Notes: generated from the sequence alone by a model not told the origin. A stretch of 64,000 bases of DNA from Streptomyces rimosus (GCF_008704655.1 NZ_CP023688.1:1240001-1304000), one strand, 5' to 3'; counted from the stretch's first letter, positions 34,223-43,340 are shown. Translations and numbers: made by a program.

Positions 34223-34304
34223 GCCGGTCGGGCCCCGGCCCGTACGACGGCCCCGCAGGCGTCTGACGCGCGCGGCCGGAGCAGCGGTTTCCGCGGCCGC
34301 CGCC

Positions 34305-34931
34305 TCAGTCCGCCCGCTCCATCAGCAGGTGCAGGATCTCGTCCACGAAGCGGTACAGCCGCCCGGCGTCCTTGCGGCTGGGCATGACCTGCCACAGCAT
34401 CACCCGCCCGTGCACCGAAGCCCACAGCACGTACGGCGCCTCCTCGCGGGCGCCCCGCACCCGCCACCCGGCGGCCTCACAGGCGGTGAGCGCGTCGTGC
34501 AGGCCCCGCACGAGCCGCCCGGCCGGGTGCCCGGCCAGGCGCTCCGGCTCGACGGGCGTCTGCCGGGTCTCGTACAGGAGGCGGTATTTGGCGGGGTGGT
34601 CGACGGCGTAGCGGCAGTACGCGTGCAGCTGGGCACGGAGCAGGTCCAGCGGGTCGTCGGTGCCGGCCGCGGCCGACGCCTCGGCCATCGCCGCCGTCAG
34701 CCGCTCGTAGCTGACCTCCAGCGCGGCCCACACCAGCTCGGTCTTGTCGGCGAAGTGCCGGTAGATGCTGGGCGCCGCGACGCCCGCCTCGCGGGCCACC
34801 GCGCGCAGCGACAGCGCGTCCTCGCTGCCGACCTCTTCGAGGAGGCGCTCGGTGGCGCGCAGCAGTTCCTCCCGCAGGCGCTCGCCCTGCCCCCGCGGAT
34901 TGCGGGGCCGTACGGCCGCACTCTCACCCAC
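34305..34931 (-). CDS. TetR/AcrR-family regulator, WHG-type C-domain
   Basis: A 208-residue repressor-type protein. The HTH is at about 20-65 (LLRATERLLEEVG...LSLRAVAREAGVAAPSIYRHFADKTEL). The ligand domain has YCRYAVDHPAKYRLLYE and WASVHGRVMLW, matching the WHG-containing TetR_C subfamily. The start is GTG 34931; AAGGGGCG lies upstream. It faces no obvious target on the minus strand, and the divergent partner is not evident because the next gene upstream is also on the minus strand. The ligand is unknown. Confidence 0.88.
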   Translation of the reverse strand: MGESAAVRPRNPRGQGERLREELLRATERLLEEVGSEDALSLRAVAREAGVAAPSIYRHFADKTELVWAALEVSYERLTAAMAEASAAAGTDDPLDLLRAQLHAYCRYAVDHPAKYRLLYETRQTPVEPERLAGHPAGRLVRGLHDALTACEAAGWRVRGAREEAPYVLWASVHGRVMLWQVMPSRKDAGRLYRFVDEILHLLMERAD

Positions 34932-35102
34932 CGCCGTTACGCCCCTTCCGCGTCCTGCACCGTCGTCACGTCGTCACCGTCCGCCGGGCGGAGCGTCCGC
35001 CCGGCGCGCCCGCGTCCGTCGTGCGCACGTCCGGCGCGGGCCGTACTCAGGGTTTCACATCGCGGAACGCTCCCGGGCCCGGCCGGGGCCGGGCACCGGC
35101 TC

Positions 35103-36263
35103 TCAGCTGCCCTCCGTCAGTCCGGCGGCCGCCGCGCCCCGGCTGAGCACCGCCTCGCGGATGCCCGCGCGGACGTCCTCGTGGCCTCCGGTGACGGCGA
35201 GGTTGAGCATGCGCAGCGGCGGCCCGCTCGCGGAGAGCTGAGGGATGAACTCGGCCTTGGTGACCCGCCAGCGCTGCCCCTCCCCCGCGGGCGGCTCGAA
35301 GCGGAAGCGGGCGATGGTGCCCCAGTTGCCGCGCGGCTTCTCCATGATCCCGGCGATCTGGTCGCCCATGCCGTAGACGACCCAGGTTCCGGCCAGCTTC
35401 TCGTACGGCTGCGGGGTGTGCGCGTGGGTGCCGATGACGAGGTCGATGTCCGGGCGGCCGCCGGTGTGCGACCCGGTGAGCGCCTTGGCCACCTTCAGCT
35501 GCTGCGCGTCCGGCTCGGTCTGGTACTCGGTGCCCCAGTGCGGGCTGACCACGACGACGTCGGCGCCGGCCCGGCGGGCGGCCCGCGCGTCCGCGATGAT
35601 CTTGTCGGCGTCGATGACGTTGACCGACCAGGGCTTGCCCTGCGGGAGCGGGACCCCGTTGGTGCCGTACGTGTACGACAGCTGCGCCACGCGCGCCCCG
35701 CCGGGCGCCTTCAGCAGCGCGGGCCGGGTGGCCTCGGCGGCGTCCCGGGCGGAGCCCGCGTGCTTGATCCCGGCCCGGTCCAGTGTGTCGAGGGTGCGCC
35801 GGACGCCGTCGGCGCCGTCGTCCAGGGTGCGGTTGGAGGCCGTGGAGCAGGAGTCGTAGCCGGTGGCCCGGAGCGCGTCGGCCACCTGGGGCGGCGCCTT
35901 GAAGGCGGGGTAGCCGGTGAACGGTCCGCCGTCCGGCCCGAAGGGCGTCTCCAGGTGGCAGATCGCCAGGTCGGCGCCCTCGATCACGGGTTTCACGCCG
36001 TCCAGGAGGGGCCGGTAGTCGTAGCCGTCGCCCCCGGCGTCCCGGCGGGCCGTGTCCAGTACGGAGGGGTACGAGGCGATCACGTCCCCGGAGGCGGCGA
36101 GGGTGAAGCCGGCGGAGGCGCGGTGGCCGGAGTGCTGGGGTGCGGCGGGGCCGGGGCTCCCGGGCGTCCGGGCGGCGGGCCGCCCGGCGCCCTGCGGGGC
36201 GGCGCAGCCCGCGGCCATCGCTATGAGGAAGAGGGCGGCGCCGTACGGTCGGTGCAGGCTCAT
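35103..36263 (-). CDS. CapA/PgsA-like lipoprotein metallophosphatase
   Basis: A 386-residue CapA-family protein. The signal ends in a lipobox (MAAGC, Cys near 20), so it is a probable surface lipoprotein. Metallophosphatase-like motifs follow: LAASGDVI (D), CHLETPF (E), STASNRTLDDG (N and D), VVSPHWGTEY (H) and VIGTHAHTPQP (two His). CapA proteins act in poly-gamma-glutamate capsule synthesis in Bacillus; in Streptomyces the role is unclear. The family motif SLANNH reads STASNR, so one His ligand is missing. The ATG at 36263 lies downstream of an AT-rich promoter region (near 36275-36305). Confidence 0.85.
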   Translation of the reverse strand: MSLHRPYGAALFLIAMAAGCAAPQGAGRPAARTPGSPGPAAPQHSGHRASAGFTLAASGDVIASYPSVLDTARRDAGGDGYDYRPLLDGVKPVIEGADLAICHLETPFGPDGGPFTGYPAFKAPPQVADALRATGYDSCSTASNRTLDDGADGVRRTLDTLDRAGIKHAGSARDAAEATRPALLKAPGGARVAQLSYTYGTNGVPLPQGKPWSVNVIDADKIIADARAARRAGADVVVVSPHWGTEYQTEPDAQQLKVAKALTGSHTGGRPDIDLVIGTHAHTPQPYEKLAGTWVVYGMGDQIAGIMEKPRGNWGTIARFRFEPPAGEGQRWRVTKAEFIPQLSASGPPLRMLNLAVTGGHEDVRAGIREAVLSRGAAAAGLTEGS

Positions 36264-36463
36264 GCCACACGCATAACAGCACAAATGCCGTAATAAACTG
36301 ATTAACCGACCGGGAGACTCCGGTGGCCCCGCACCATCCCCCGGCCGGGCCCGCCCCGGCTCGCGCCCCCGCGCCGAGCCCAGCGTGCGGCGCCCGCCAC
36401 CGGAGCCCTTCACCTGTGGACAATCCGTTCGAGCCGGGCCCGTCGCGCGGCTACGCTGCCCGA

Positions 36464-37414
36464 ATGGCCCGACCAGCCCCGCCGAACGACGACCTCTTCC
36501 CGCCCGGCCTCCCCGTGTACGCCGCCATGGGACGCACCGCCTCCGGACGCGCATGGCTGGACGGACTGCCCGCCACCGTCCAGGCCCTCCAGGAGGAGTG
36601 GGATCTGCGGCTCGGCGCGCCTCTGCACGGCGGCAGCTGCTCGTGGGTGGCTCCCGTGGAGCTGCCGGACGGCGGCGAGGCGGTGCTCAAGGTGACCTGG
36701 CCGCACCGCGAGGCCGCCGGAGAGGCCGTGGCCCTGCGCGCGTGGGACGGCGACGGCGCCGTACGGCTGCTACGGCACGACCGGGAGCGGTACGCCCTGC
36801 TGGTCGAGCGCTGCACGCCGGGCGAGCAGCTGGACGACAGCCCGCTCCCGCCCGCCGAACGACTGCTGCTGGCCGCCGGTCTGCTGCGCGGCCTGTGGTC
36901 CGCGCCCGCGCCGCCCGACGGCGACCTGGAGCAGGTCGCCGACGTATGCGCCGAATGGGCCGACATGGTCGAGGAACGCATGGCGCGGCTGCGCCCCGGC
37001 TACGACCCGGGTCTCGTCCGGCTCGGCGCCCGTCTGCTGCGCGAGCTCCCGGCCACCGCCACCCGCGAGGTCGTCGTGCACGGCGACTTCAACCCCGGCA
37101 ACGTCCTGTCCGCCCGGCGCCGCCCATGGCTGGCCATCGACCCCAAACCCATGATCGGCGACCCGGGATACGACCCATGGCCCCTCCTGGAACAGATCGA
37201 CGCCCCCTTCGAGCACCCCGACCCCCGCCCGGTCCTGCGCGACCGCTTCGCCCTGGTGGCCGACGCCCTCGACGAGGACCCGGCCCGCCTGTCGGCCTGG
37301 GCAGCGGCCCGCACCATCGAGAACGCCCTGTGGTGCGCCGACCACGGCGACGTGCCGGGCGGGACGGAGGAGATGGAAGTGGCGGGGGTGCTGGCGTCGT
37401 TGGCGGGGGTGTGA
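36464..37414 (+). CDS. Aminoglycoside phosphotransferase, APH(6)/hydroxyurea-kinase type
   Basis: A 316-residue antibiotic kinase. The ATP-binding Lys is probably K76 (EAVLKVTWP), the catalytic segment is VVHGDFNPGNVL (H206, D208, N213), and the metal-binding part AIDPKPMIGDPGYDPW (D226) is the APH(6)/streptomycin-kinase hallmark. Members phosphorylate streptomycin or related compounds, but many genomic copies have unknown natural targets. The ATG at 36464 has little ribosome-site support and may be leaderless. A decayed copy of the C-terminal 60 residues follows immediately. Confidence 0.85.
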   Translation: MARPAPPNDDLFPPGLPVYAAMGRTASGRAWLDGLPATVQALQEEWDLRLGAPLHGGSCSWVAPVELPDGGEAVLKVTWPHREAAGEAVALRAWDGDGAVRLLRHDRERYALLVERCTPGEQLDDSPLPPAERLLLAAGLLRGLWSAPAPPDGDLEQVADVCAEWADMVEERMARLRPGYDPGLVRLGARLLRELPATATREVVVHGDFNPGNVLSARRRPWLAIDPKPMIGDPGYDPWPLLEQIDAPFEHPDPRPVLRDRFALVADALDEDPARLSAWAAARTIENALWCADHGDVPGGTEEMEVAGVLASLAGV

Positions 37415-37438
37415 GGGGAGCCGCTCCCGCCGTACGCG

Positions 37439-37630
37439 TTGCCGCCGACGCCCCTCTCCAGCTCGGGCGACCTCGAAACCGTACTGCTGCACCGCGCCCG
37501 CTTCGCCCTGGTAGTCACAACCTTCGGCGAGGACCCGGCCCGCCTGTCGGGCGGGGCCGAGGAACTGGAAGTGGCGGAAGCGCGGGAGTGTGAGGGGAAC
37601 TGCCGGGACCGGTCGCGGGTCCCGGCAGGT
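37439..37630 (+). pseudogene. Decayed duplicate of the kinase C-terminus
   Basis: In one plus-strand frame the peptide RARFALVVTTFGEDPARLSG, then GAEELEVAEARE, mirrors the kinase end RDRFALVADALDEDPARLSA and GTEEMEVAGVLA. At DNA level, long stretches such as GAGGACCCGGCCCGCCTGTC are identical between the two. The central part of the tail is deleted and no start or catalytic core is present. It is a partial tandem duplication in decay. Confidence 0.7.
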
Positions 37631-37641
37631 CGGGGCGTGGT

Positions 37642-39756
37642 TCAGGCGACCTCGATCCCGTACTCCTGCACCAGGGCCTCCAGGCCGCCTTCGTATCCCT
37701 TGCCGCCGATGACGAAGTCCCAGTCGCCGTTCGCGCGGCGGCGGAACGAGCCGAGGACCAGGGCGGTTTCGCCGGGGCGGCCGTCCGAGACCTCCAGCTG
37801 GCCCTGTTCGGTGCCGGATTCGTCGACGAGGCGGATGCGCGCGTCGGTGAAGCCGGACAGGTCGGCGTGCGGGTCGGCCTCCGGGTCGATGGCCGCGACG
37901 AGGACGAGGCGGTCGGCGGTGGCGGGCAGGGCCTCGAAGACCACCTGCATCGCGGCGCGGTCGGGCGCGAAGCCGGAGAGCATGCGGACCGTGCCGTCCG
38001 GGGTGCGCGGGTTGTTGTAGAAGACGAAGTGGTCGTCGCTCAGGACGCGGTTGCCCTGGCAGACCAGTGCGCAGACGTCCAGGGCGACGCTGCCGGACCA
38101 GTTCATGCCGAGGATGTTGCCCGCGGCCCCGTCCTCCTCCGGGGGCTCGGGCGTCCGCTCGGCGCTTTCCTCGGCGGGCGCCGGCCGCTGGGCCGGGACC
38201 GCGGCGTTCCCCAGGCGCCCACGCAGCCCGTGGCGGGCCAGCAGGTCGACCAGTTCGGGGCCGCCTACGAGGGTGAGCGGTTTGCCGTTGGCGAAGGCGT
38301 GCGCACCGGGGCCGAAGCGGGACGTGGTGACGAGCACGCCCTTGTTGGCGCCCTCGGACTGCACGGTGCCGAACAGGTCCCGTACGGCCGACGGCGGCAC
38401 CGTGTTGCGGTAGCGCTTCACCTGCACGATGATCTTGCCGCCGCGGATCGGGTCGGGGTCGAGCGCGTCCACGTCCACGCCGCCGTCCCCGGACCGCTGC
38501 GTCGTCACGGCCTGCATGCCCATCGCCCGGAACAGCTCGGCGACCAGCCCCTCGAAGGCGATCGGGTCCATGGCGAACAGGTCGGGCTCGTCCTCGCCGC
38601 CGTGCGTGACCACACCGCCGCCCACGTCGCCCGGCTGCCGCACCGGGCGCACCGCGGCCCGCTGGTCGGGGCGCGCGGACAGCTGCCCGCGCAGCCCGTC
38701 GGTCAGGCACTCCACCGCGCTCACCTGCGCCAGGTGCAGCTGCTCGAACGCGGTGCGGGGCGCGGAGACGGTGGCCAGGAAGATCTGCGCGGGGCGGCCG
38801 GTGGCCGGGTCCACGTCGTCCACGAAGCCGTTGACCGTCACCGAGTCGAGCGCGCCGGAGGTGTCCGCCGCGAACAGGTCGTGCAGCACGAGCAGCACGG
38901 ACTGGGCGAGCACGTCGCGATAGGCGGTGCGCCGCTGGGTGACCGGCCGGGCGACGTCCTTGTCCTGGTCGGCCGCGTACATGTACCGGACCGCCTTCGC
39001 CTCGGGCACGATGTCGAAGCCGGGCAGCTCCCAGTCCAGTACGAGCTGGCGCGCGGCCGGGTCGTAGGCGGCGCGGACGCGGCGCGGGAAGCCCTGCGGG
39101 CGGCCGGTGGCGTACAGCGCGGCGGAGAAGTACTCCACCACCGCTTCGGGATCGCCGTCGCGCAGCCCCCTCAGCAGGTCCTCGACGGCGGCGTTGTGGC
39201 TCCTGATCTCCGCCAGCTGCCCGGCGGCCCACTGGTCGTACTGCCGCCGGTAGTCCTCCAGTTGGCGCAGCCGCTGCGCCTCGGCGGCCTGCGCGGCGTG
39301 CCAGTCGTGCTCGTAGCGCGCGCGGGCCTCCTCCTGCGCGCGGCGGCCGCCGCCGAGGCCCCAGCCGCCGCCCTGCGGCTGGTAGGCGGACGGGTCGGGC
39401 ATCGGTACGGGTACGGCCAGCCGGCCGGGCGCGAACGGCTCGACGTGCTCGGGGCGGCGCAGCGCGGCGGGCGTGAAGGCGAGAGCCCGGCAGCCGTCGG
39501 CCAGCAGGCCGGACAGCTCGGCCATGCGGGCCTCGAGTTCCTCGGTGCGGCGGCGGGCGTCGGCCTCGCGCTGCCGGCGGTACGCGGCCTGCCGTTCGCG
39601 CTGCATCCGGGCCATGGCGCGCTCGGTGTCGCGCTGCTGCCGCTCCTGGTCGCGGCGGGCCTGTTCACCGGCCCGCCGCTGGGCCTCCTGCCGGCGCTGC
39701 TGCTGACGCTGCGCCTCGGCCCAGACGGCCACTAATCCGTTGGAGCGGCGACTCAT
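37642..39756 (-). CDS. Mrr-type nuclease fused to a TerD domain
   Basis: A 704-residue multidomain protein. Residues 10-95 and 140-190 are Arg/Gln/Glu-rich coiled coil. Residues 200-350 form an uncharacterised region. Residues 398-500 form a restriction-endonuclease Mrr_cat domain with FEGLVAELFRAMGM, G-D-G-G-V-D428 and Q445-V-K447, the PD-(D/E)xK pattern with Q in place of E. Residues 545-704 are a TerD domain (VALDVCALVCQGNRV...DDHFVFYNNP.TPDGTVR), a calcium-binding fold of tellurite and stress systems. The fusion implies DNA cleavage controlled by a Ter-type stress module. ATG 39756. No methyltransferase lies nearby, so it is not an ordinary restriction-modification enzyme. Confidence 0.88.
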   Translation of the reverse strand: MSRRSNGLVAVWAEAQRQQQRRQEAQRRAGEQARRDQERQQRDTERAMARMQRERQAAYRRQREADARRRTEELEARMAELSGLLADGCRALAFTPAALRRPEHVEPFAPGRLAVPVPMPDPSAYQPQGGGWGLGGGRRAQEEARARYEHDWHAAQAAEAQRLRQLEDYRRQYDQWAAGQLAEIRSHNAAVEDLLRGLRDGDPEAVVEYFSAALYATGRPQGFPRRVRAAYDPAARQLVLDWELPGFDIVPEAKAVRYMYAADQDKDVARPVTQRRTAYRDVLAQSVLLVLHDLFAADTSGALDSVTVNGFVDDVDPATGRPAQIFLATVSAPRTAFEQLHLAQVSAVECLTDGLRGQLSARPDQRAAVRPVRQPGDVGGGVVTHGGEDEPDLFAMDPIAFEGLVAELFRAMGMQAVTTQRSGDGGVDVDALDPDPIRGGKIIVQVKRYRNTVPPSAVRDLFGTVQSEGANKGVLVTTSRFGPGAHAFANGKPLTLVGGPELVDLLARHGLRGRLGNAAVPAQRPAPAEESAERTPEPPEEDGAAGNILGMNWSGSVALDVCALVCQGNRVLSDDHFVFYNNPRTPDGTVRMLSGFAPDRAAMQVVFEALPATADRLVLVAAIDPEADPHADLSGFTDARIRLVDESGTEQGQLEVSDGRPGETALVLGSFRRRANGDWDFVIGGKGYEGGLEALVQEYGIEVA

Positions 39757-40022
39757 GTGGATCTACGTCCTCCCCTGGGGCTCCCCGGCCCCGACCCGCG
39801 GGGCGCCCGGCCCCGTACCTTCCTTGGGGCAGGGCCCCGGCCCATGGGGCACGCGGCCCCCGGACCCTGGGGCGCGCAGCCCGAGACAGCCCGCTCCGGC
39901 TCATTCACCAGCGGGTATTCATCCGACTTTAGCGGGATCCTGACGGGTCGTGACCCTCCGGGGCCGTCCTGGAGCTGCCCCGGGATCACCCCGGAGCCCA
40001 CCGCCGGTGTCCTGCCGCGGCG

Positions 40023-40451
40023 TCAGCGGTCCAGGAGCGTGCCGAGGCGTTCCAGCAACGGGAGCAGGGCGGCGCGTTCTCCGGGCGTCAGGGCCTGGAG
40101 CGCGTCGTGCACGGCGTGCATGTCGGCGCGTACGCGGCGGGCGAGCGCCCGGCCTTCCTCGGTGGCGGTGACCACCTTGCTCCGCCGGTCCCGCGGCGCG
40201 GCCTCGCGCCGTACGAGTCCGCGCTCCTGCATGCGGGCGATGAGCCGGGTCGCGTTCGAGGCGTCGCAGACCAGGTGCCCGGCGAGCGCGCTCATCGACA
40301 GCGGCTCCTCCAGGGCGATGAGCGCGCGGGCCTGCGCGGTGCTCAGGCCGTGCCGCAGCGCGGCGGCGGCGAGGTCGTCGTAGTAGCCGCGGACCGTGCG
40401 GGCGAACGGTTCCACGAGGTCGTCGGGGGTGGGCGGGGTGGTGTCGGGCAC
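40023..40451 (-). CDS. MarR-family transcriptional regulator
   Basis: A 142-residue winged-helix regulator. LSTAQARALIALEEPLSMSALAGHLVCDASNATRLIARMQERGLVRREAAPRDRRSKVV-type segments give the helix-turn-helix and the wing Asp-Arg-Arg of MarR proteins. The start is taken as GTG 40451; an in-frame TTG at 40487 is less likely. It is divergent from an aldehyde dehydrogenase, with a palindrome and an extra half-site between them, so it probably represses that gene and itself until a ligand binds. Confidence 0.87.
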   Translation of the reverse strand: MPDTTPPTPDDLVEPFARTVRGYYDDLAAAALRHGLSTAQARALIALEEPLSMSALAGHLVCDASNATRLIARMQERGLVRREAAPRDRRSKVVTATEEGRALARRVRADMHAVHDALQALTPGERAALLPLLERLGTLLDR

Positions 40452-40470
40452 GGGGCCAGGGTAGAGCGGG

Positions 40471-40528
40471 TTACTTGACTTCTGCAATCGTTGGCATTTA
40501 CATGGAATGGGTACTTGACCTTGTCAAG
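40471..40528. promoter_or_regulatory. Candidate MarR operator with two TACTTGAC sites
   Basis: CTTGACCTTGTCAAG (40514-40528) is a perfect 15-base palindrome. The half-site TACTTGAC occurs at 40472-40479 and again at 40512-40519, exactly 40 bases apart, so both sites face the same helix side within about four turns. Both lie in the divergent promoter between the MarR gene and the aldehyde dehydrogenase. Confidence 0.65.
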
Positions 40529-40588
40529 CGATCATCTCCGGGCGGGACGCCCGCCACCCCGCCCCACCCCGCACGCATCGGAGACACC

Positions 40589-41908
40589 ATGACCAGCAGC
40601 ACCCCCGAGCAGCCGGCCGCCGTGGTCGCACGGCTGCGCGCCACCTTCCGCACCGGCCGCACCAAGCCCCTGGAATGGCGCACCGGCCAGCTGCGTCGGC
40701 TGCGCGCGATGCTCACCGAGCACGGCCCGGACCTCGCCGCCGCCCTGCGCGCCGACCTGGGCAAGGGCGAGGCCGAGGCGTACCGCACCGAGATCGACTT
40801 CACGCTGCGGGAGATCGACCACACCCTGGACCACCTGGAGGAGTGGCTGCGGCCCGAGCCCGCGCCGGTGCCGCCGCACCTGGACGGCGCCGAGGCATGG
40901 ACGGTGTACGACCCGCTGGGCGTCGCCCTGGTCATCGCGCCCTGGAACTACCCCCTGCAACTGCTGCTCGCGCCCATGGTCGGCGCCCTGGCGTCCGGCA
41001 ACTGCGTGGTCGCCAAGCCCAGCGAGCTGGCGCCCGCGACCTCCGCCGCGGTGGCCCGCCTGCTGCCCCGCTTCCTGGACACGGACGCGGTCGCCGTGGT
41101 GGAGGGCGCCGTACCGGAGACGACGGCCCTGCTGGAGCAGCGTTTCGACCACATCTTCTACACGGGCAACGGCACCGTCGGCCGCATCGTGATGAACGCG
41201 GCGGCCAAGCACCTGACCCCGGTCACCCTGGAGCTGGGCGGCAAGTCGCCCGCCTTCGTGGACCGCGGCACCGACCCGGACGCGGTCGCCGCCCGGCTGG
41301 TGGCCGGCAAGTTCCTCAACGCGGGCCAGACCTGCGTGGCGCCGGACTACGTCCTGACCGACCCGGAGACGGCCGCCCGCCTGGAGCCCGCCCTCGCGCG
41401 CGCCGTCACCGCGCTCTACGGCGACGATCCGGCCGCCGCGCCGAACTACGGCCGGATCATCAACGAGCGGCACTTCGACCGGCTGACCGGTCTGCTCGGC
41501 TCGGGCCGCACCGTCGTGGGCGGCACGCACGACCGGGACAGCAAGTACATCGCGCCGACCGTGCTCGGCGGGGTGGCGCCCGACGCGCCGGTGATGGGCG
41601 AGGAGATCTTCGGCCCGATCCTGCCCATCGTCGAGGTCGCGGACCTGGACGCGGCGATCGGCTTCGTCAACGACCGGGACAAGCCGCTGGCGCTGTACGC
41701 CTTCACGGAGTCCGCGGAGACCCGGCGGCGGCTGACCGACGAGACCTCTTCGGGCGGCCTCGGCTTCGGTCTGCCGGTGGCCCACCTGACCATCTCCGAC
41801 CTACCGTTCGGCGGCGTCGGCGAGAGCGGAATGGGCCGCTACCACGGCCGGTACTCGATCGAGACGTTCAGCCACCGCAAGGCCGTCCTGTCCAAGCCGC
41901 TGGTCTGA
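40589..41908 (+). CDS. Aldehyde dehydrogenase family protein
   Basis: A 439-residue NAD(P)-dependent aldehyde dehydrogenase of the short class 3/fatty-aldehyde type. PWNYPLQLLLAPMVGALASGNCVVAKPSE binds the cofactor and substrate channel, TLELGGKSP holds the general-base Glu, and NAGQTCVAPDYV the catalytic Cys. The C-terminal PFGGVGESGMGRYHG is typical. The ATG at 40589 has CGGAGA upstream. It is divergent from the MarR regulator and probably under its control, suggesting detoxification of a reactive aldehyde. Confidence 0.92.
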   Translation: MTSSTPEQPAAVVARLRATFRTGRTKPLEWRTGQLRRLRAMLTEHGPDLAAALRADLGKGEAEAYRTEIDFTLREIDHTLDHLEEWLRPEPAPVPPHLDGAEAWTVYDPLGVALVIAPWNYPLQLLLAPMVGALASGNCVVAKPSELAPATSAAVARLLPRFLDTDAVAVVEGAVPETTALLEQRFDHIFYTGNGTVGRIVMNAAAKHLTPVTLELGGKSPAFVDRGTDPDAVAARLVAGKFLNAGQTCVAPDYVLTDPETAARLEPALARAVTALYGDDPAAAPNYGRIINERHFDRLTGLLGSGRTVVGGTHDRDSKYIAPTVLGGVAPDAPVMGEEIFGPILPIVEVADLDAAIGFVNDRDKPLALYAFTESAETRRRLTDETSSGGLGFGLPVAHLTISDLPFGGVGESGMGRYHGRYSIETFSHRKAVLSKPLV

Positions 41909-42010
41909 CCACTCCGCATCCCGCCTCCCACACATCACAGAAATCTCGCAAACTTGGGGAACATAACGCCTTGATCTGAGAACTTCACATGTGCTTTTGT
42001 TTGAAGCATC

Positions 42011-42853
42011 ATGAACGACGTGATCCCTGAGAACGCGACGCCGGCGGCGGTCCGCTCCTCCGGGGCCCTCGGGCCCCCGGAAGCGGGCCGCCGCCCGGTC
42101 GTCGGCGTATCGCTGAAGCTCTATTTCGGCCTGGCCGCGACCCGGAAGTGGCTCGCGGACGTGGCCGCGCTCCGGGACGCTCTCGCGGAACTCCCCCGCC
42201 CCGTCGACCTGTTCGTCCTGCCGGCCTTCCCCGCCCTGGCCGACGCCCGGGAGCTGCTGGCCGGTACGGGGATCGCGTACGGCGCCCAGGACGTGCACTG
42301 GGCCGAGACCGGCGCATGGACCGGCGAGGTCTCCGCGGGCATGCTCGCCGAGACGGGCGCGCGCTACGTCGAGGTCGGCCACGCCGAGCGGCGCCGGCAC
42401 TTCGGCGAGACGGACGCGACCGTGGCCGCCAAGGCAGGCGCCGTCACCCGGGCCGGGCTGGTGCCCGTCATCTGCGCGGGCGAACGTCACGACGCCGGTA
42501 CCGAGCGGGCCGTCGAGGAGACGCTGACCCAGGTACGGGCCGCCCTCGGCGGCACCGGACCCGGCAGCCAGGTGATCATCGCCTATGAACCGGTCTGGGC
42601 CATCGGCGCCCGCGAACCGGCCCCCGCTCGGCATGTACGGACGGTGGCCACCGCCATCGGCACCTGCCTGCGCGACCACGGCGTACGCGGCCGGGTGATC
42701 TACGGCGGCACCGCCGGGCCCGGCACCTTCGGCCGGCTGGCCGGCAGCGTGGACGGCCTGTTCCTGGGCCGCCTCGCCCACGACACCGGCAACCTGCGCC
42801 GGGTCCTCGAAGAAGTCGCCGCGGCCACCGCCCCGCTTCCCCTCCGTTCCTAG
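42011..42853 (+). CDS. Triosephosphate-isomerase-like sugar phosphate isomerase
   Basis: A 280-residue TIM-barrel protein with the TIM catalytic residues: K36 in VSLKLYF, H124 in EVGHAERRRHFGE, and E193 in AYEPVWAIG. The usual NWKMN is replaced by VSLKLY, and a 25-residue extension precedes the barrel. Such second TIM paralogues beside RpiB paralogues act in tetritol catabolism (EryH in Brucella, LerI in mycobacteria), converting L-erythrulose or tetrulose phosphates. RpiB follows after 10 bases. ATG 42011 has a poor ribosome site. Housekeeping glycolysis is unlikely given this context. Confidence 0.85.
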   Translation: MNDVIPENATPAAVRSSGALGPPEAGRRPVVGVSLKLYFGLAATRKWLADVAALRDALAELPRPVDLFVLPAFPALADARELLAGTGIAYGAQDVHWAETGAWTGEVSAGMLAETGARYVEVGHAERRRHFGETDATVAAKAGAVTRAGLVPVICAGERHDAGTERAVEETLTQVRAALGGTGPGSQVIIAYEPVWAIGAREPAPARHVRTVATAIGTCLRDHGVRGRVIYGGTAGPGTFGRLAGSVDGLFLGRLAHDTGNLRRVLEEVAAATAPLPLRS

Positions 42854-42863
42854 GGAGTTCACC

Positions 42864-43340
42864 GTGCAGGACACCTACCGCATCGCCCTCGGCGCCGACG
42901 ACGCCGCGATCGCCATGAAGGACGCGATGGCCGCGTACCTCGCCGACCGCGGGTACCAGGTCACCGACCTGAGCGCCACGGACGGCGAGGACTACCCGGA
43001 CGTCGCCGAGCGGGTGGCGCGCAGCGTCGCGCGCGGCGAGCACGCACGCGCCGTCCTGGTCTGCGGCACCGGCATCGGCATGGCCATCGCCGCCAACAAG
43101 GTGCCCGGCATCCGGGCCGCCCAGATCCCGGACAGCTACAGCGCGGAGCGCGCCCGCAAGTCCAACGACGCGCAGATCGCCTGCTTCGGCAGCCGCACCA
43201 TGGGCGTCGAGGCCGCGCTGGTGTGCCTGGAACACTGGCTGGTCTCCGACTTCGCCGGGGGCGGCTCCGCGCCCAAGGTCGAGAAGATCAAGCAGGTCGA
43301 GTCGCGCAACCTGACGTCCCCCGGCGTGCCCGCGGCCTGA
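42864..43340 (+). CDS. RpiB-family sugar phosphate isomerase
   Basis: A 158-residue RpiB/LacAB-family isomerase. RIALGADDAAIAMKDAM is the start of the Rossmann-like fold; VLVCGTGIGMAIAANKVPGIRAA contains the active-site Cys and the GTGIGM loop, and ARKSNDAQIACFGSRTMG completes the site. EryI (Brucella) and DerI (mycobacteria) are members that act on tetrose phosphates. GTG 42864 follows AGGGAG that overlaps the upstream stop. With the TIM-like and dehydrogenase genes it forms a probable operon for a four-carbon sugar. Confidence 0.88.
   Translation: MQDTYRIALGADDAAIAMKDAMAAYLADRGYQVTDLSATDGEDYPDVAERVARSVARGEHARAVLVCGTGIGMAIAANKVPGIRAAQIPDSYSAERARKSNDAQIACFGSRTMGVEAALVCLEHWLVSDFAGGGSAPKVEKIKQVESRNLTSPGVPAA

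Noticed and set aside
37642..39756. Restriction-modification system
   Set aside because: The nuclease domain is present but there is no DNA methyltransferase or specificity gene nearby.
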